From Rhizobium tumorigenes (lineage in GTDB: Bacteria; Pseudomonadota; Alphaproteobacteria; Rhizobiales; Rhizobiaceae), in NCBI RefSeq assembly GCF_003240565.2, contig NZ_CP117255.1, positions 1,488,001-1,552,000 on the forward strand: a stretch of 64,000 nt of DNA, given 5' to 3'. The notes beneath the pieces were generated by a model. That model searched no databases. It saw only the letters and a list, made by a program, of their open reading frames with translations, and had not been told where the DNA came from. Both the position numbers and the translations under genes were made by a program. The stretch's first letter is position 1, and each line of letters begins with the position of its first letter. Positions 40,904 to 50,496 of the stretch are shown one piece after another.

Positions 40904-41800
40904 GTGCCAGATATCATGCCCCCAGCCGCTGCAGTACAGCGCGACAGCCGCATAGCGCTGGCAGCCCTGATTGTTGGCGGTGCTGCCATCGGGGGCTCGC
41001 CGATTTTCGTACGCCTGTCTGAGGTGGGTCCGCTTGCCACGGCATTCTGGCGGGTGGCGCTGGCGCTCCTGCCGCTACTTCTCGTCTCACTCGCCAGCCG
41101 CCGGAAGTCCGCCGTCCAACCGAGTAACTTGTCGGAATGCTTCATGCTCGTCCTGCCGGGGCTGTTCCTCGCCACGGATCTCGTCACCTGGCACCTCTCC
41201 ATCCACATGACCTCCGTTGCCAATGCGACGCTGCTTGCCAATCTGGCGCCGATTTTCGTCGCAGCCATCGGCTGGCTGTTCCTCGGCGCGCGGATCACCA
41301 AGCTTTTTCTGCTCGGGCTGGCGACTGCGTTGGTCGGTATCGTCACCCTGAAGGGCGGCCTTTCCGGCCTAGCCAACGGCGATCTCAGGGGCGATGGCCT
41401 GGCAACAGTCGCAGCGCTGTTCTACGCCGGATATATTCTGGTGATCGGCAGGCTCAGAACCCGGTTCGACACGCTGCAGATCATGGTCTGGAGCACGGCC
41501 GCCGCAACCATCTGTCTTTTCCCCGTAGCCTTCATGATCGAGGGAGTCATGCTGCCACCAAGCCTGTTCGGCTGGCTCATGCTGATAGGGCTGGCCTTCA
41601 TCAGCCATGCCGGTGGCCAGGTGGCGATCACCTATGCGCTCGCCTATCTGCCTGCCGCATTCTCATCGCTGACGTTGTTGCTGCAGCCGGTGGTCGCCGC
41701 GGTACTTGCCTGGGCGCTGCTGAGTGAAACCATCGGCCCGCTGCAGGCGGTCGGTGGCGCCATTGTGCTGGCCGGCATCCTGATCGCCCGACGCGGCTGA
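40904..41800 (+). CDS. EamA-family (DMT superfamily) exporter
   Basis: The 298-residue inner-membrane protein has about ten hydrophobic helices in two EamA halves. The first includes AALIVGGAAIGGSPIFVRLS and TSVANATLLANLAPIFVAAI; the second ends LLQPVVAAVLAWALLSETIG. DMT exporters move metabolites such as amino acids or nucleosides; the substrate is unknown. The start is GTG at 40904 with AGGAAA upstream; an ATG at 40916 is the alternative. It comes after the psuG terminator and converges tightly on cckA (17 bases). Confidence 0.88.
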   Translation: MPDIMPPAAAVQRDSRIALAALIVGGAAIGGSPIFVRLSEVGPLATAFWRVALALLPLLLVSLASRRKSAVQPSNLSECFMLVLPGLFLATDLVTWHLSIHMTSVANATLLANLAPIFVAAIGWLFLGARITKLFLLGLATALVGIVTLKGGLSGLANGDLRGDGLATVAALFYAGYILVIGRLRTRFDTLQIMVWSTAAATICLFPVAFMIEGVMLPPSLFGWLMLIGLAFISHAGGQVAITYALAYLPAAFSSLTLLLQPVVAAVLAWALLSETIGPLQAVGGAIVLAGILIARRG

Positions 41801-41817
41801 AGCGTCACGCTTGCCGA

Positions 41818-44424
41818 TCAGCTGTCCAGCATCTCGCGAACAGCGACCGCCAGTTGCTTCAGCGAAAACGGCTTCGGCAGGAAGCCGAACTTCGAATCCG
41901 CCGGCAGGTTGCGCGCAAACGCATCCTCGGCATATCCCGACACGAAGATGAACTTCATATCCGGATAGATCTTGCGCAATTCGCGCAGCAGCGTCGGCCC
42001 ATCCATTTCCGGCATCACCACGTCGGAGACGACGACATCGACCTTGCCTTCGAGTTCCTCGAGGATTTCCAGCGCCTCGACGCCGGATCCAGCCTCGTGC
42101 ACGGTGTAGCCGCGCGTTTCCAGCATGCGCTTGCCGCCGCGCCGCACGGCCTCCTCATCCTCGACCAGAAGCACGACCGCCGATTTGCCGGTGAGGTCTG
42201 CCTGCTCGACGTCGGCAAGTGCGGCGCCCTCGCCCATTGGCGGGGCGTGCGGCGCTTCCTGCGGGCTTTCGCCGGGCAACAGGATGTCCATCACGTGACG
42301 CGGCAGGAAAACGCGGAAGGTGGTGCCCCTGCCAACTTCGGAATCGGGCTGGATGTAACCGCCGGACTGCTTGACGATGCCGTAGACCATGGCAAGGCCG
42401 AGTCCCGTGCCCTTGCCGACATCCTTGGTGGTGAAGAACGGCTCGAAGATCTTGTCCATGATTTCAGGCGCGATACCGGTGCCGTTATCGGTGACTTCCA
42501 CCAGCACCATGTCCTCGTTCGGCAAGTAGGCAGAGTTGAATGCGGCCATATCGTCCGCTTCGACATTGCGGGTGCGCAGCAGCAGCGTGCCACCGTCCGG
42601 CATGGCATCGCGAGCGTTGACGCAGAGGTTGATCAGCACCTGCTCGAATTGCGACAGATCCGTTTTCACCGGCCACAGATCGCGCCCGTAGTCGACCTCC
42701 AGCTTGACGCGGGTACCCGACAGCAGCCGCTCGACCAGCATGCGGAGATCGCCGATGACATCGGTCAGGTTGATGATTGTCGGGCGCATTGTCTGCTTGC
42801 GCGAAAAGGCCAGCAACTGGCGCACGAGCACGGCCGCACGATTGGCGTTGCGCTTGATCTCCATCAGGTCGGCAAAGCTTGCATCGGCCGGCCGAGCCTG
42901 CAGCAGCAGATGGTCGGACGATAGCAGGATCGCGGTCAGCACGTTGTTGAAATCATGGGCGATGCCGCCGGCAAGCGTACCCACCGCATTCATCTTCTGC
43001 GTCTGCGCCATCTGCGCCTCGAGCGCCTTCTGCTCCGTCACCTCGACGGCGTAGACGATGGCAGCCTCTTCCGGCGCCTCGTCGCTCTGCTCGATGACCG
43101 CATTGATGTAGAAGCGGAAATGCCGTGTCTCATCCTTCGGATTGCGGGAATCGATCGACGGAATATCGCCTTGCCGGTCCTTGGCAGCGGCAAATGCCTG
43201 CGCCAGCAGCGGCCGTTCGCTTTCGCTGAAGATCGTCTCCAGCGTCGCGCCGCGCTCGATATCGTCGCGCGAAACAACGTTGGAAAACAGCTTCAGGAAC
43301 GGTGCGTTGGTGCGAAGTATACGCCCTGTCCCGTCGACCGAAGCAATCGCCATCGGCGTATTGTTGAAAAAGCGGGTGAAACGCATCGCCGCAACCGAGG
43401 CAGACTGGTCGTCGTCATCATCCTTCTGGCGGCCGAGAACGATCGTCCGGCTTTCGCCGGGGGCACCGTCGCGCATCGAGGTGACGCTGTGCACAAGACG
43501 GGCGGGCAGGCTCTGGCCATTGCCCTTGCGCAGGTCGAGATCGAGGGTAACGGTCTTCTTGAGGCCGGGCTCTGCCTGCACGGACTGGATGAGCGCGAGC
43601 CCCTCGCCGGCCACCAGGTCGCCGACTGTGATCGATCCCGGCGTGAACTTGGTGAGATCGAGACCCAGCCATTCCGCCAGCGTCGCATTGAGATAGAAGA
43701 TCTCGCCCTTTCGTCCGGCCGAAAAGAAACCGGCAGGTGCATGGTCGAGATAATCGATGGCGTTCTGCAATTCTTTGAAGAAACGCTCCTGGTCGTCACG
43801 CTCCGAGGTGATGTCGGTGATCTGCCATACGTGCAGCGCCTTGCCGCGCGCCTGACCCGGTGGCAGCAGACGCGCTTTCAGGCGATACCAGTGGGCGCCG
43901 GAGCCGCTGGAGCCGACGGGACCGAGCGGCTTCATCAGCCGGAATTCCTCGCTGCCTTCCTTGCCTTCGCGCAACTCGTTCGAAAGCCGGTACAGGGCCT
44001 GGTTGGATTCGCGGTTGCGCGACAGCAATGTGTCGAGCGACTGGACCTCGGTGGTCTTGCTGGCGCCGGTCAGGTTGCCGTAGGCGAGATTGGCGTAGAC
44101 GATACGGCCCTTGTCGTCGGTGATCAGCGTGCCATCGGGCTGGCTGTCCAGGAACGAGCGCGCAAGGCTGTCGGACTGGGTCTGCGGCATCACTTCGACG
44201 AAGCCGATGATCGATGAAACCAGGAAGAAGATGCCGACCATGGCAAGGATTCCGAGCGCACCGAGCACGATCTCGTTGTCGAGCTCGTTCTTGAACACGA
44301 CAAATGCCGCCGCCGCGGCGATCAGCACCAGCGCCAGAAGAATGATCCGAAGCACGATACCGGAACGAACCCCGCGATCGACCAGCGGCATGCTATACTC
44401 GTCGGACTGACGCAGCTTGGTCAT
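41818..44424 (-). CDS. cckA: Hybrid histidine kinase CckA (cell-cycle regulator)
   Basis: The 868-residue protein has two N-terminal membrane helices ([20 protein letters not shown] and [20 protein letters not shown]), PAS regions (about 90-200, 220-330 and 350-460), a HisKA domain with [13 protein letters not shown] (phospho-His490), HATPase motifs [10 protein letters not shown] and [10 protein letters not shown], and a C-terminal receiver with [16 protein letters not shown] (Asp801). CckA phosphorylates ChpT and thereby CtrA and CpdR, controlling the cell cycle. Length and domain order match rhizobial CckA. The gene converges with an EamA exporter and lies opposite a FliO-like gene. Confidence 0.97.
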   Translation of the reverse strand: MTKLRQSDEYSMPLVDRGVRSGIVLRIILLALVLIAAAAAFVVFKNELDNEIVLGALGILAMVGIFFLVSSIIGFVEVMPQTQSDSLARSFLDSQPDGTLITDDKGRIVYANLAYGNLTGASKTTEVQSLDTLLSRNRESNQALYRLSNELREGKEGSEEFRLMKPLGPVGSSGSGAHWYRLKARLLPPGQARGKALHVWQITDITSERDDQERFFKELQNAIDYLDHAPAGFFSAGRKGEIFYLNATLAEWLGLDLTKFTPGSITVGDLVAGEGLALIQSVQAEPGLKKTVTLDLDLRKGNGQSLPARLVHSVTSMRDGAPGESRTIVLGRQKDDDDDQSASVAAMRFTRFFNNTPMAIASVDGTGRILRTNAPFLKLFSNVVSRDDIERGATLETIFSESERPLLAQAFAAAKDRQGDIPSIDSRNPKDETRHFRFYINAVIEQSDEAPEEAAIVYAVEVTEQKALEAQMAQTQKMNAVGTLAGGIAHDFNNVLTAILLSSDHLLLQARPADASFADLMEIKRNANRAAVLVRQLLAFSRKQTMRPTIINLTDVIGDLRMLVERLLSGTRVKLEVDYGRDLWPVKTDLSQFEQVLINLCVNARDAMPDGGTLLLRTRNVEADDMAAFNSAYLPNEDMVLVEVTDNGTGIAPEIMDKIFEPFFTTKDVGKGTGLGLAMVYGIVKQSGGYIQPDSEVGRGTTFRVFLPRHVMDILLPGESPQEAPHAPPMGEGAALADVEQADLTGKSAVVLLVEDEEAVRRGGKRMLETRGYTVHEAGSGVEALEILEELEGKVDVVVSDVVMPEMDGPTLLRELRKIYPDMKFIFVSGYAEDAFARNLPADSKFGFLPKPFSLKQLAVAVREMLDS

Positions 44425-44757
44425 GAACCCCTCGTTGGCCCGCGCCGCATTCCGTCAATGTGTTGACGGATTTGGAATCAGGACTTTGACCTTCTTAGCA
44501 AGTTGCGGCATCGGCAAAAAGCGGCCGTTGGTGGAGAAAGGCTTGAATTCACAAGGAACTGCGCCAGCTTTCTTCAGAATATCGTTCAGAGTGATGACAT
44601 CGGCGGTATTTTGGGTGCCGGCATCACAGAATGACCAATGGCATCTTGTTTAGGCGGGGATCATGTCCCAATGATTGCCGCCGGACACAAGCCTGGTCTG
44701 GCGGCTTCAGAGCCGTAGGCCAGACGGTGTAAACGTTGAAATCGGAGTATCGAAACT
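44425..44757. other. 333-bp intergenic region between cckA and the FliO-like gene
   Basis: No credible gene was found. It contains an 18-bp inverted repeat 28 bases before the cckA start (CCGTCAA 44452-44458, TTGACGG 44463-44469), one GANTC (CcrM-type) site GAATC at 44475, and a stable hairpin before the FliO-like gene (GCCGCCGGAC 44677-44686 with GTCTGGCGGC 44696-44705, one G-T pair). No convincing promoter could be read. The hairpin lacks a U-tract, so it is not an intrinsic terminator. Confidence 0.45.
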
Positions 44758-45858
44758 ATGCTGGACGAGATCGCTGGAACCTATGGCAGCCGCCTGTTCG
44801 TCGCAGCCGGCGGCGTAGCGGCCGCCCTCCTCGTGCTGGTCGCTATATTGTGGCTGGTGCGCAACAGGGCGCCCTCGCCATTCGTGCGCGGCGGCAAGGG
44901 TCGCCAGCAGCGGCTGCAGGTTCTGGATGCCGCAGCCATCGACGCGAGACGCCGGATCGTCCTCATCCGCCGCGACGGCGTGGAGCATCTCGTCATGATC
45001 GGCGGCCCCACCGATATCGTCATCGAAAGCGGTATCGGCGATACATCGAGGATTGCGGCGCCCGCCCAGCCAATCGCCAGCGCCCCGCCCGTCCAAACAA
45101 TCACGGCTCCGGAACCGGCCCCACGGCAGCTCGAAGCCTCGACGGAACCGTCGCCTATCGTCGGTCGGCGCCGGGAGCCGGCTGCTCTCTCATCCCCGCC
45201 ACCCGCACCGCCGGTGCCAACAACCGAGATCGAACGACCTGCTGCCGCAGTCTCGTCGCCGGTGGCAGCGCCGGAGCCGAGGCAGCAGTTCACGCCGCTA
45301 AGCCCCACGCCTGGGCCGGAGGTCGAGACCGCCTATGTGGCTCCCAGAGACGAGCGCCCGCTTGCGGCTTCAGCACCCGTCCAGGCAATGCACGTGGAAC
45401 CGGTTGTCTTCGAACGACAGGCGGAGGCGGACGCCGCCGATATTCTCGATGCCGCTCGTAGCCGTGTCCTGCCGGCGGAACGCACAAGGGACAATAGGCC
45501 GGCATCTGCGCGCGAGGTAATGCCTTCAGCTCCAGCGCCAGCGCCGATGCTCGCGCAGGATGCCTACAGCGAATCCTATGAAGTCCCGACACCTGAAGTG
45601 GCCCAGCCTAGAAAACTCGGCAGCGATTTCGAAAGAGTTTTGGAAGCGGAGATGACCAGCAACCTGACGGCAGAGCGTGTCGTCCAGCCCATAGCGCCGC
45701 CACCCTCTGTGCGCCCAGAGCTGGCGCCACGTCCGGAACCCGTTCCGCCGCAGCAGCGCCGCGATCCCGACATGGCGCCGGTTGTCGGCGGCGACGCTGC
45801 CCTGCAAAAGGAAGTTGCCCGCATCTTCGGGGAAATGAGCGTCAACCGTGAGAAATAA
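44758..45858 (+). CDS. FliO-like (FliO/MopB) protein with long proline-rich tail
   Basis: The 366-residue protein has a single N-terminal membrane helix (LFVAAGGVAAALLVLVAILW) followed by a short FliO-like cytoplasmic domain (QRLQVLDAAAIDARRRIVLI then HLVMIGGPTDIVIESG). The rest, after about residue 105, is proline- and alanine-rich and low in complexity. FliO assists assembly of the flagellar export gate, but no flagellar genes are near and the domain occurs in other proteins too. GGAG precedes the ATG. Adjacency to cckA and dksA is the usual rhizobial order. Confidence 0.78.
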   Translation: MLDEIAGTYGSRLFVAAGGVAAALLVLVAILWLVRNRAPSPFVRGGKGRQQRLQVLDAAAIDARRRIVLIRRDGVEHLVMIGGPTDIVIESGIGDTSRIAAPAQPIASAPPVQTITAPEPAPRQLEASTEPSPIVGRRREPAALSSPPPAPPVPTTEIERPAAAVSSPVAAPEPRQQFTPLSPTPGPEVETAYVAPRDERPLAASAPVQAMHVEPVVFERQAEADAADILDAARSRVLPAERTRDNRPASAREVMPSAPAPAPMLAQDAYSESYEVPTPEVAQPRKLGSDFERVLEAEMTSNLTAERVVQPIAPPPSVRPELAPRPEPVPPQQRRDPDMAPVVGGDAALQKEVARIFGEMSVNREK

Positions 45859-45889
45859 AGCGTGGGCCTCACGGCGCCACGCTGAAAAA

Positions 45890-45921
45890 ACAAAAGGCAC
45901 GACCGGTATGGGTCGTGCCTT
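45890..45921 (-). terminator. Terminator of dksA
   Basis: AAGGCACGACC (45894-45904) and GGTCGTGCCTT (45911-45921) form a perfect 11-bp stem. On the minus strand it is followed by TTGTTTTTTC, a good U-tract, 27 bases after the dksA stop. Confidence 0.85.
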
Positions 45922-45947
45922 ACTAACGGAGATGGATCTCTCGATCC

Positions 45948-46367
45948 CTATTCGTCGCGGTAGACTTTTTCGCGGCGCTCGTGGCGTTCCTGCGCTTCGA
46001 TGGACAGAGTGGCAATCGGGCGTGCGTCTAGGCGCTTGAGGCCGATCGGCTCACCCGTTTCTTCGCAATAACCGTAAGTGCCATCGTCGATCCGCGACAG
46101 GGCTGCGTCGATCTTGGAAATCAGCTTGCGCTGGCGGTCCCGGGCACGAAGCTCGATGGCCCGGTCCGTTTCGGACGAAGCACGGTCGGCGAGATCGGGG
46201 TGATTGGCGCTTTCCTCAGCGAGATGCTCGAGCGTTTCACGCGCTTCTCTCAGGATATCGGTTCTCCAGACAACCAACTTGGACCGGAAATAAGCCTTCT
46301 GCCGTACATTCATGAACTCCTCGTCTTCCGAGGGAACGTAACTGCTAAGATCGATCTTCTCACTCAA
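45948..46367 (-). CDS. dksA: DksA-type RNA polymerase-binding factor
   Basis: The 139-residue protein begins SEKIDLSSYVPSEDEEFMNV, has the coiled-coil LRARDRQRKLISKIDAALSR-type arm and the C-terminal globular region TYGYCEETGEPIGLKRLDAR. DksA binds the secondary channel of RNA polymerase and works with ppGpp. Only one cysteine remains in the zinc-finger region, so no Cys4 zinc site can form, as in many alphaproteobacterial homologues. The start is a TTG at 46367 with AGGAGA six bases upstream; an ATG seven codons earlier has no ribosome-binding site. Confidence 0.93.
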   Translation of the reverse strand: MSEKIDLSSYVPSEDEEFMNVRQKAYFRSKLVVWRTDILREARETLEHLAEESANHPDLADRASSETDRAIELRARDRQRKLISKIDAALSRIDDGTYGYCEETGEPIGLKRLDARPIATLSIEAQERHERREKVYRDE

Positions 46368-46450
46368 CGCGATTCTCCTGAAGAACATCTCATATGGCGC
46401 GGGGTATACAGCAAGCGACCGTGCCGGTTCAAGCCTAATACAGCCGCCGA

Positions 46451-46468
46451 ACAGATTTTTAAATCTGT
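46451..46468. other. 18-bp palindrome between dksA and the SixA-like gene
   Basis: ACAGATTT and AAATCTGT separated by TT form an 18-bp inverted repeat about 85 bases upstream of the dksA start. It may be an operator or an RNA hairpin in a dksA leader. Nothing else recognisable lies in the 281-bp gap 46368-46648. Confidence 0.4.
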
Positions 46469-46648
46469 CACAAAAAATGGCTAAAGGTCTAATTTTTCAT
46501 CATTTATTTTGGCGAAGCTTTTGAGCCGAAGCTATAAGGCTTCTGTGGAGCAAGCTTTGTTTTCGCCGTTGCTTGGAATGTCGCGGTTGACGGACGGGCG
46601 CCACGAACGCAAGGTCGATCGATAAACTTCACGATGGAACGGACCCCC

Positions 46649-47158
46649 ATGACCCGTATTTTGCCGCCACCGTCCCGCATCTACCTGTTGCGACACGCCG
46701 AGGCAGCGCAGGCACAGCCGGGCGAGCGCGACTTCGACCGGGCCCTGAATGACAACGGTTTCGCGCAGGCGGAAATCGTCGCCGACAAGGCTGCGGACAA
46801 GGGCTACAGGCCGGATCTGGTGGTTGCCTCGACCGCGTTGCGCTGCCGCCAGACCACGGATGCCTTCAAGCGCGCCATCGGCGCCACCACCGAGGTCCAG
46901 TATGTCGACGGCCTCTACGACGCCTCGCAGGAGACCTATCTCGACATCCTGTCGGCCCAAACCGGTGGCGACTCCATCATGCTTGTCGGCCATAATCCGA
47001 TAATTTCGCAGGTGCTTGAGGCCCTGATCGGCCACGATGCGATGCAGAAGTCCCTGCCCGGCGGCTTTCCCACAGCGGGATTCGCCGTCCTTGACTCAAT
47101 CCAAAGTCCAGACGGTTCGACGGCGACCTGGATTCTCAGCGATTTCATTCGCGAATAG
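46649..47158 (+). CDS. SixA-like histidine phosphatase
   Basis: The product has the histidine phosphatase core RIYLLRHAEAAQAQPGE (catalytic His in RHA), VASTALRCRQTTDAFK and MLVGHNPIISQVLEAL with the second His. SixA removes phosphate from phospho-His in phosphotransfer proteins; others in this superfamily act on small phosphates. The start is ambiguous: ATG 46649 with CGGA upstream gives 169 residues, ATG 46634 gives 174. It is divergent from dksA and followed by ycjX on the same strand. Confidence 0.88.
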   Translation: MTRILPPPSRIYLLRHAEAAQAQPGERDFDRALNDNGFAQAEIVADKAADKGYRPDLVVASTALRCRQTTDAFKRAIGATTEVQYVDGLYDASQETYLDILSAQTGGDSIMLVGHNPIISQVLEALIGHDAMQKSLPGGFPTAGFAVLDSIQSPDGSTATWILSDFIRE

Positions 47159-47237
47159 ACGGCGAGCGGCGGAAGACTGCTTCTTTTCATGGCATCCCTC
47201 CCTATATTGCGGTTGACTTCAATGCAGGGATGCCGCT

Positions 47238-48713
47238 TTGCCGCCGAGCCTCACTTCCTTCACCGACGACGCGCTGATTGCCTTTGACAATATCGCCGAC
47301 CGGGCTGCCAATCTCGTCAATCCGACCATTCGCCTTGGCGTGACGGGCTTGTCGCGCGCGGGCAAGACGGTTTTCATTTCCTCGCTCGTCCACAACCTCC
47401 TGAACGGCGGTCGCCTGCCGCTGTTCGAGGCCATGCAGTCCGGACGCATCTCGGCCGTGCGCCTCGAGCAGCAGCCCGACGATGCCGTCCCGCGCTTCCA
47501 GTACGAAGACCACATCCGGGCGCTGGTGAAGGACCGCATCTGGCCGGATTCGACGCGTGCGATTTCCGAATTGCGCATCACGCTGGAATACCAGAGCGCC
47601 AGCGGCTGGAACCGTATTTTCTCCCCCGGCCGGCTGTCGATCGATATCGTCGATTACCCCGGCGAGTGGCTGCTCGATCTGCCGCTGCTTGCCAAGGACT
47701 ACCAGACCTTCAGCGAGGAGACGCTGGCTTTGGCGCAAACCGGCGTCCGAGCCGAATTGTCCCGGGAGTGGCTGGCGCGCTCCGCCTCCACGGATGCGGC
47801 GTCTCCTGCCGACGAAATGCGCGCCCGCGATCTGGCCCAGGCGTTCACCGCCTATCTTCGCGCCTGCAAATCGGATGAACGCTCCCTCTCTACCTTGCCA
47901 CCGGGACGTTTCCTGCTCCCCGGCGATCTCGACGGATCGCCGGCGCTGACGTTTGCCCCTTTGCCGACACCTGCGCCGGGCAAGGCTGGCAAGGGCTCGC
48001 TTTGGGCGATGATGGAGCGGCGCTACGAGGCTTACAAGTCCGTGGTCGTCAAACCGTTCTTCCGCGAACACTTCGCCCGGCTGGACCGGCAGATCGTCCT
48101 CGTCGATGCCTTGCAGGCCATCAATCGCGGCCCCGAGGCAATCCAGGACCTCGAGCGGGCGCTGGCCGACGTGCTGGCCTGTTTCCGCCCCGGCACGAAC
48201 AGCTTCCTCTCCTCCTTTGTCGGCCGCCGCATCGACCGGGTGCTGGTTGCAGCCACCAAGGCCGACCACCTCCACCATGAAAGCCACGACCGGCTGGAGG
48301 CCCTCACCCGCCGTCTCGTCGAGAGGGCAACCCAGCAGATCGGCATGACCGGTGCCGGCATCGACGTGATGGCGCTGGCCTCGATCCGGGCCACCCGCGA
48401 GGCTACGGTCACGCGCGACGGACAGGTGCTCCCGGTGATCGTCGGAACGCCCATTGCCGGCGAGACGATCAATGGCGACGTCTTCGATGGTGTCCGTAAT
48501 ACCGCCGTCTTCCCCGGCGACCTGCCCCGCGATCCGCAGCAATTGTTCGCGCTTCCCGGAACCGACAGCGACCCCGGTCCGCTGCCGGATGTCAACGTCG
48601 TGCGCTTTCGGCCACCGCTGCTCGACCGTTCACCGACCGGCGTGGTTCTCTCGGTGCCGCACATCCGGCTCGACCGCGCCATGCAGTTCCTGTTCGGAGA
48701 CCGCCTCGCATGA
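47238..48713 (+). CDS. YcjX-family GTP-binding protein
   Basis: The 491-residue protein has an N-terminal P-loop (IRLGVTGLSRAGKTVFISSL), a switch-like DYPGEWLLDLPLLAKDY and the later nucleotide-specificity region RVLVAATKADHLHHES, all typical of the YcjX/DUF463 family of GTPases. It overlaps the next gene, a DUF697 membrane protein, by four bases (ATGA), the conserved ycjX-ycjF pairing linked to envelope stress responses. The start is a TTG at 47238 with AGGGA eight bases upstream. The enzyme's role is poorly known. Confidence 0.88.
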   Translation: MPPSLTSFTDDALIAFDNIADRAANLVNPTIRLGVTGLSRAGKTVFISSLVHNLLNGGRLPLFEAMQSGRISAVRLEQQPDDAVPRFQYEDHIRALVKDRIWPDSTRAISELRITLEYQSASGWNRIFSPGRLSIDIVDYPGEWLLDLPLLAKDYQTFSEETLALAQTGVRAELSREWLARSASTDAASPADEMRARDLAQAFTAYLRACKSDERSLSTLPPGRFLLPGDLDGSPALTFAPLPTPAPGKAGKGSLWAMMERRYEAYKSVVVKPFFREHFARLDRQIVLVDALQAINRGPEAIQDLERALADVLACFRPGTNSFLSSFVGRRIDRVLVAATKADHLHHESHDRLEALTRRLVERATQQIGMTGAGIDVMALASIRATREATVTRDGQVLPVIVGTPIAGETINGDVFDGVRNTAVFPGDLPRDPQQLFALPGTDSDPGPLPDVNVVRFRPPLLDRSPTGVVLSVPHIRLDRAMQFLFGDRLA

Positions 48714-49786
48714 CCCAACCGATCGAAAACGATCCGCCGCATTCCTCCCGCAGTCCGGCAGCCTTCTCGATGGAACCGGAGCCGCCGGCGACCGATTCCC
48801 GTCAGGCCATGCCAGCGCGCCGTCCGCAAAGCTTCGACGCAGACATCGTCCTCACCCCTGACGAGGAGGATCCCTTCCTCAATCCGTCGTCGTCTCTCGA
48901 AGGTACGCTGCCGAGCCTCAAGCCCCGCCGCCGCTTTTCCTTTGCCAAGGTTGCGCTCAGTGCGTTCGGCATCCTGCTTTCCTTGGCCTTCGGCCTGTGG
49001 ACGGATGAGCTGATCCGCAATCTCTTCACCCGCGCCGACTGGCTGGGCTACACTGCGTTGACCGTGCTTGGCATCGGCATCCTCGCGGTGATCGGAATGG
49101 TCGTCCGCGAAACCGCCGGCATGATGCGGCTGGCAACGGTACACGCCATCCGCGCCGAGGCGGAGGCCGCAGCGCTGGAGGTAAAACCTGCGCGTGCCCG
49201 GGCGCTGGTCGATCGGCTTTCGACGCTGTTTGCCGCCAAGCCTGCGACAGCCAGGGGCCGCGCCGCACTGAAGGCGACGGAAGGCGATATCATCGATACG
49301 CCGGGCCTGATTTCGCTTGCGGAGCGTGAACTGCTGGGGCCGCTGGACCGCGACGCACGGGCGCTGATCCTCACCGCCTCCAGGCGCGTCTCGGTCGTCA
49401 CCGCCGTCAGCCCGCGTGCGATCGTCGACCTGCTCTACGTGCTTTTCGAATCCACCCGGCTGGTGCGCGCCATGGCCGACCTTTATGGCGGCAGGCCTGG
49501 AACACTGGGCATGTTGAAGCTGATGCGCGATGTTGTCGCCCACCTGGCGGTCACCGGCTCGATCGCCGTCGGCGACGGCCTCGTCCAGCAGATCGTCGGC
49601 CATGGGCTGGCCTCGAAACTCTCGGCCCGGCTCGGCGAAGGCGTCGTCAACGGGCTGATGACGGCCCGCATCGGCATTGCTGCGATGGACCTCTGCCGCC
49701 CGCTGCCATTCCGGGCATTGAAGCGCCCGGGCATTGGCGATTTCATCGGCGACCTCTCGCCTGGTGCGGCCAAAAGGCAGCCCTGA
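48710..49786 (+). CDS. YcjF/TIGR01620-family membrane protein (DUF697)
   Basis: The 358-residue protein has a disordered N-terminus, two membrane helices (VALSAFGILLSLAFGLWTDE and TALTVLGIGILAVIGMVVRE) and a C-terminal DUF697 domain (VTAVSPRAIVDLLYVLFEST, GMLKLMRDVVAHLAVTGSIA). It is the partner of YcjX, translationally coupled by an ATGA overlap. The pair is probably a membrane-associated GTPase system. Its C-terminus ends in a basic tail. Function is unknown beyond that context. Confidence 0.88.
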   Translation: MTQPIENDPPHSSRSPAAFSMEPEPPATDSRQAMPARRPQSFDADIVLTPDEEDPFLNPSSSLEGTLPSLKPRRRFSFAKVALSAFGILLSLAFGLWTDELIRNLFTRADWLGYTALTVLGIGILAVIGMVVRETAGMMRLATVHAIRAEAEAAALEVKPARARALVDRLSTLFAAKPATARGRAALKATEGDIIDTPGLISLAERELLGPLDRDARALILTASRRVSVVTAVSPRAIVDLLYVLFESTRLVRAMADLYGGRPGTLGMLKLMRDVVAHLAVTGSIAVGDGLVQQIVGHGLASKLSARLGEGVVNGLMTARIGIAAMDLCRPLPFRALKRPGIGDFIGDLSPGAAKRQP

Positions 49787-49828
49787 CAGGCCATTCTTTA
49801 AGGCCTGCACCCCAAAAGAAACGAGCTG

Positions 49829-49836
49829 TTAACCAT
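49829..49836 (+). promoter_or_regulatory. CtrA-like motif TTAACCAT
   Basis: TTAACCAT, the short CtrA-binding motif reported for Sinorhizobium, occurs 54 bases upstream of the secreted-protein gene at 49890. A single 8-mer can occur by chance, so this is tentative. Confidence 0.3.
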
Positions 49837-49889
49837 TCTGAGGCAAAGTCGGAGCTTAGTTTCCGGTACACCTTTGCCAAGGAAAGCCC

Positions 49890-50441
49890 ATGTTTTCGCG
49901 TAAGTTTATTGTTGTATGCGGCCTCGCCGTCATGGCCCTCTCCGTCGTCGACTGGGCGCAATCGGCCAATGCCTCGTCCCGCGACAAGGCTTTCTTCCAG
50001 TCGGTGTCCGGCGCATGGCGCGGTCCGGGCGAGATCGTTGCCGGCAAATACAAGGGCACCAAATTCACCTGCAATCTGATCGGCACGCCAAGCCAGGGAT
50101 CCGCGACAGGCGTCAAGCTCGACGGCACCTGCCGCGTCGGCGTCTTCCAGCAGCCGATGTCCGCCGAGATCACACAGAGCGGCAGCACCTACAACGGCAA
50201 GTTCCTCGACGGCGCCGCCGGCAAGGGCCTCGACGTCACGTCCGGTTCGGTCAACGACAATACGGTCGTCGTCGGCCTTAACCGCCAGAAGCTGAACGGC
50301 GCCATGATTGCCCGCCTGCAGGACGACAAGTCGATGAACGTGACGATCTCGGTCAAGGTCGACGAGCAGATGGTCCCAGTCATCGGCCTCAGCCTGAAGC
50401 GCGAGGCTGTCGACACCATGACCGTCGGCGCCATCAAGTAA
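49890..50441 (+). CDS. Secreted protein, unknown function
   Basis: The 183-residue protein has a signal peptide (MFSRKFIVVCGLAVMALSVV, cut near ANA-SS) and a mature domain FFQSVSGAWRGPGEIVAGKY with KFTCNLIGTPS and LDGTCRVGVF, whose two cysteines may pair. It resembles small rhizobial periplasmic proteins but I cannot name a family. It is followed by a strong bidirectional terminator at 50466. CCAAGGAAAG upstream of the ATG is a fair ribosome-binding site. Confidence 0.7.
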   Translation: MFSRKFIVVCGLAVMALSVVDWAQSANASSRDKAFFQSVSGAWRGPGEIVAGKYKGTKFTCNLIGTPSQGSATGVKLDGTCRVGVFQQPMSAEITQSGSTYNGKFLDGAAGKGLDVTSGSVNDNTVVVGLNRQKLNGAMIARLQDDKSMNVTISVKVDEQMVPVIGLSLKREAVDTMTVGAIK

Positions 50442-50465
50442 TCGCCGTCATCCAGTGGATTTTTC

Positions 50466-50493
50466 AAAGGCCGGGCCGGTGCTCGGCCTTTTT
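50466..50493. terminator. Bidirectional terminator between the secreted-protein gene and folK
   Basis: AAAGGCCG (50466-50473) and CGGCCTTT (50484-50491) form a stem with a run of five T on the plus strand. It also has T residues on the minus strand, so it can serve both convergent genes. Confidence 0.75.
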
Positions 50494-50496
50494 GCT

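Noticed and set aside
44417..44653. A 78-codon plus-strand frame in the cckA upstream region
   Set aside because: It overlaps the cckA start, has no ribosome-binding site and no recognisable protein features.
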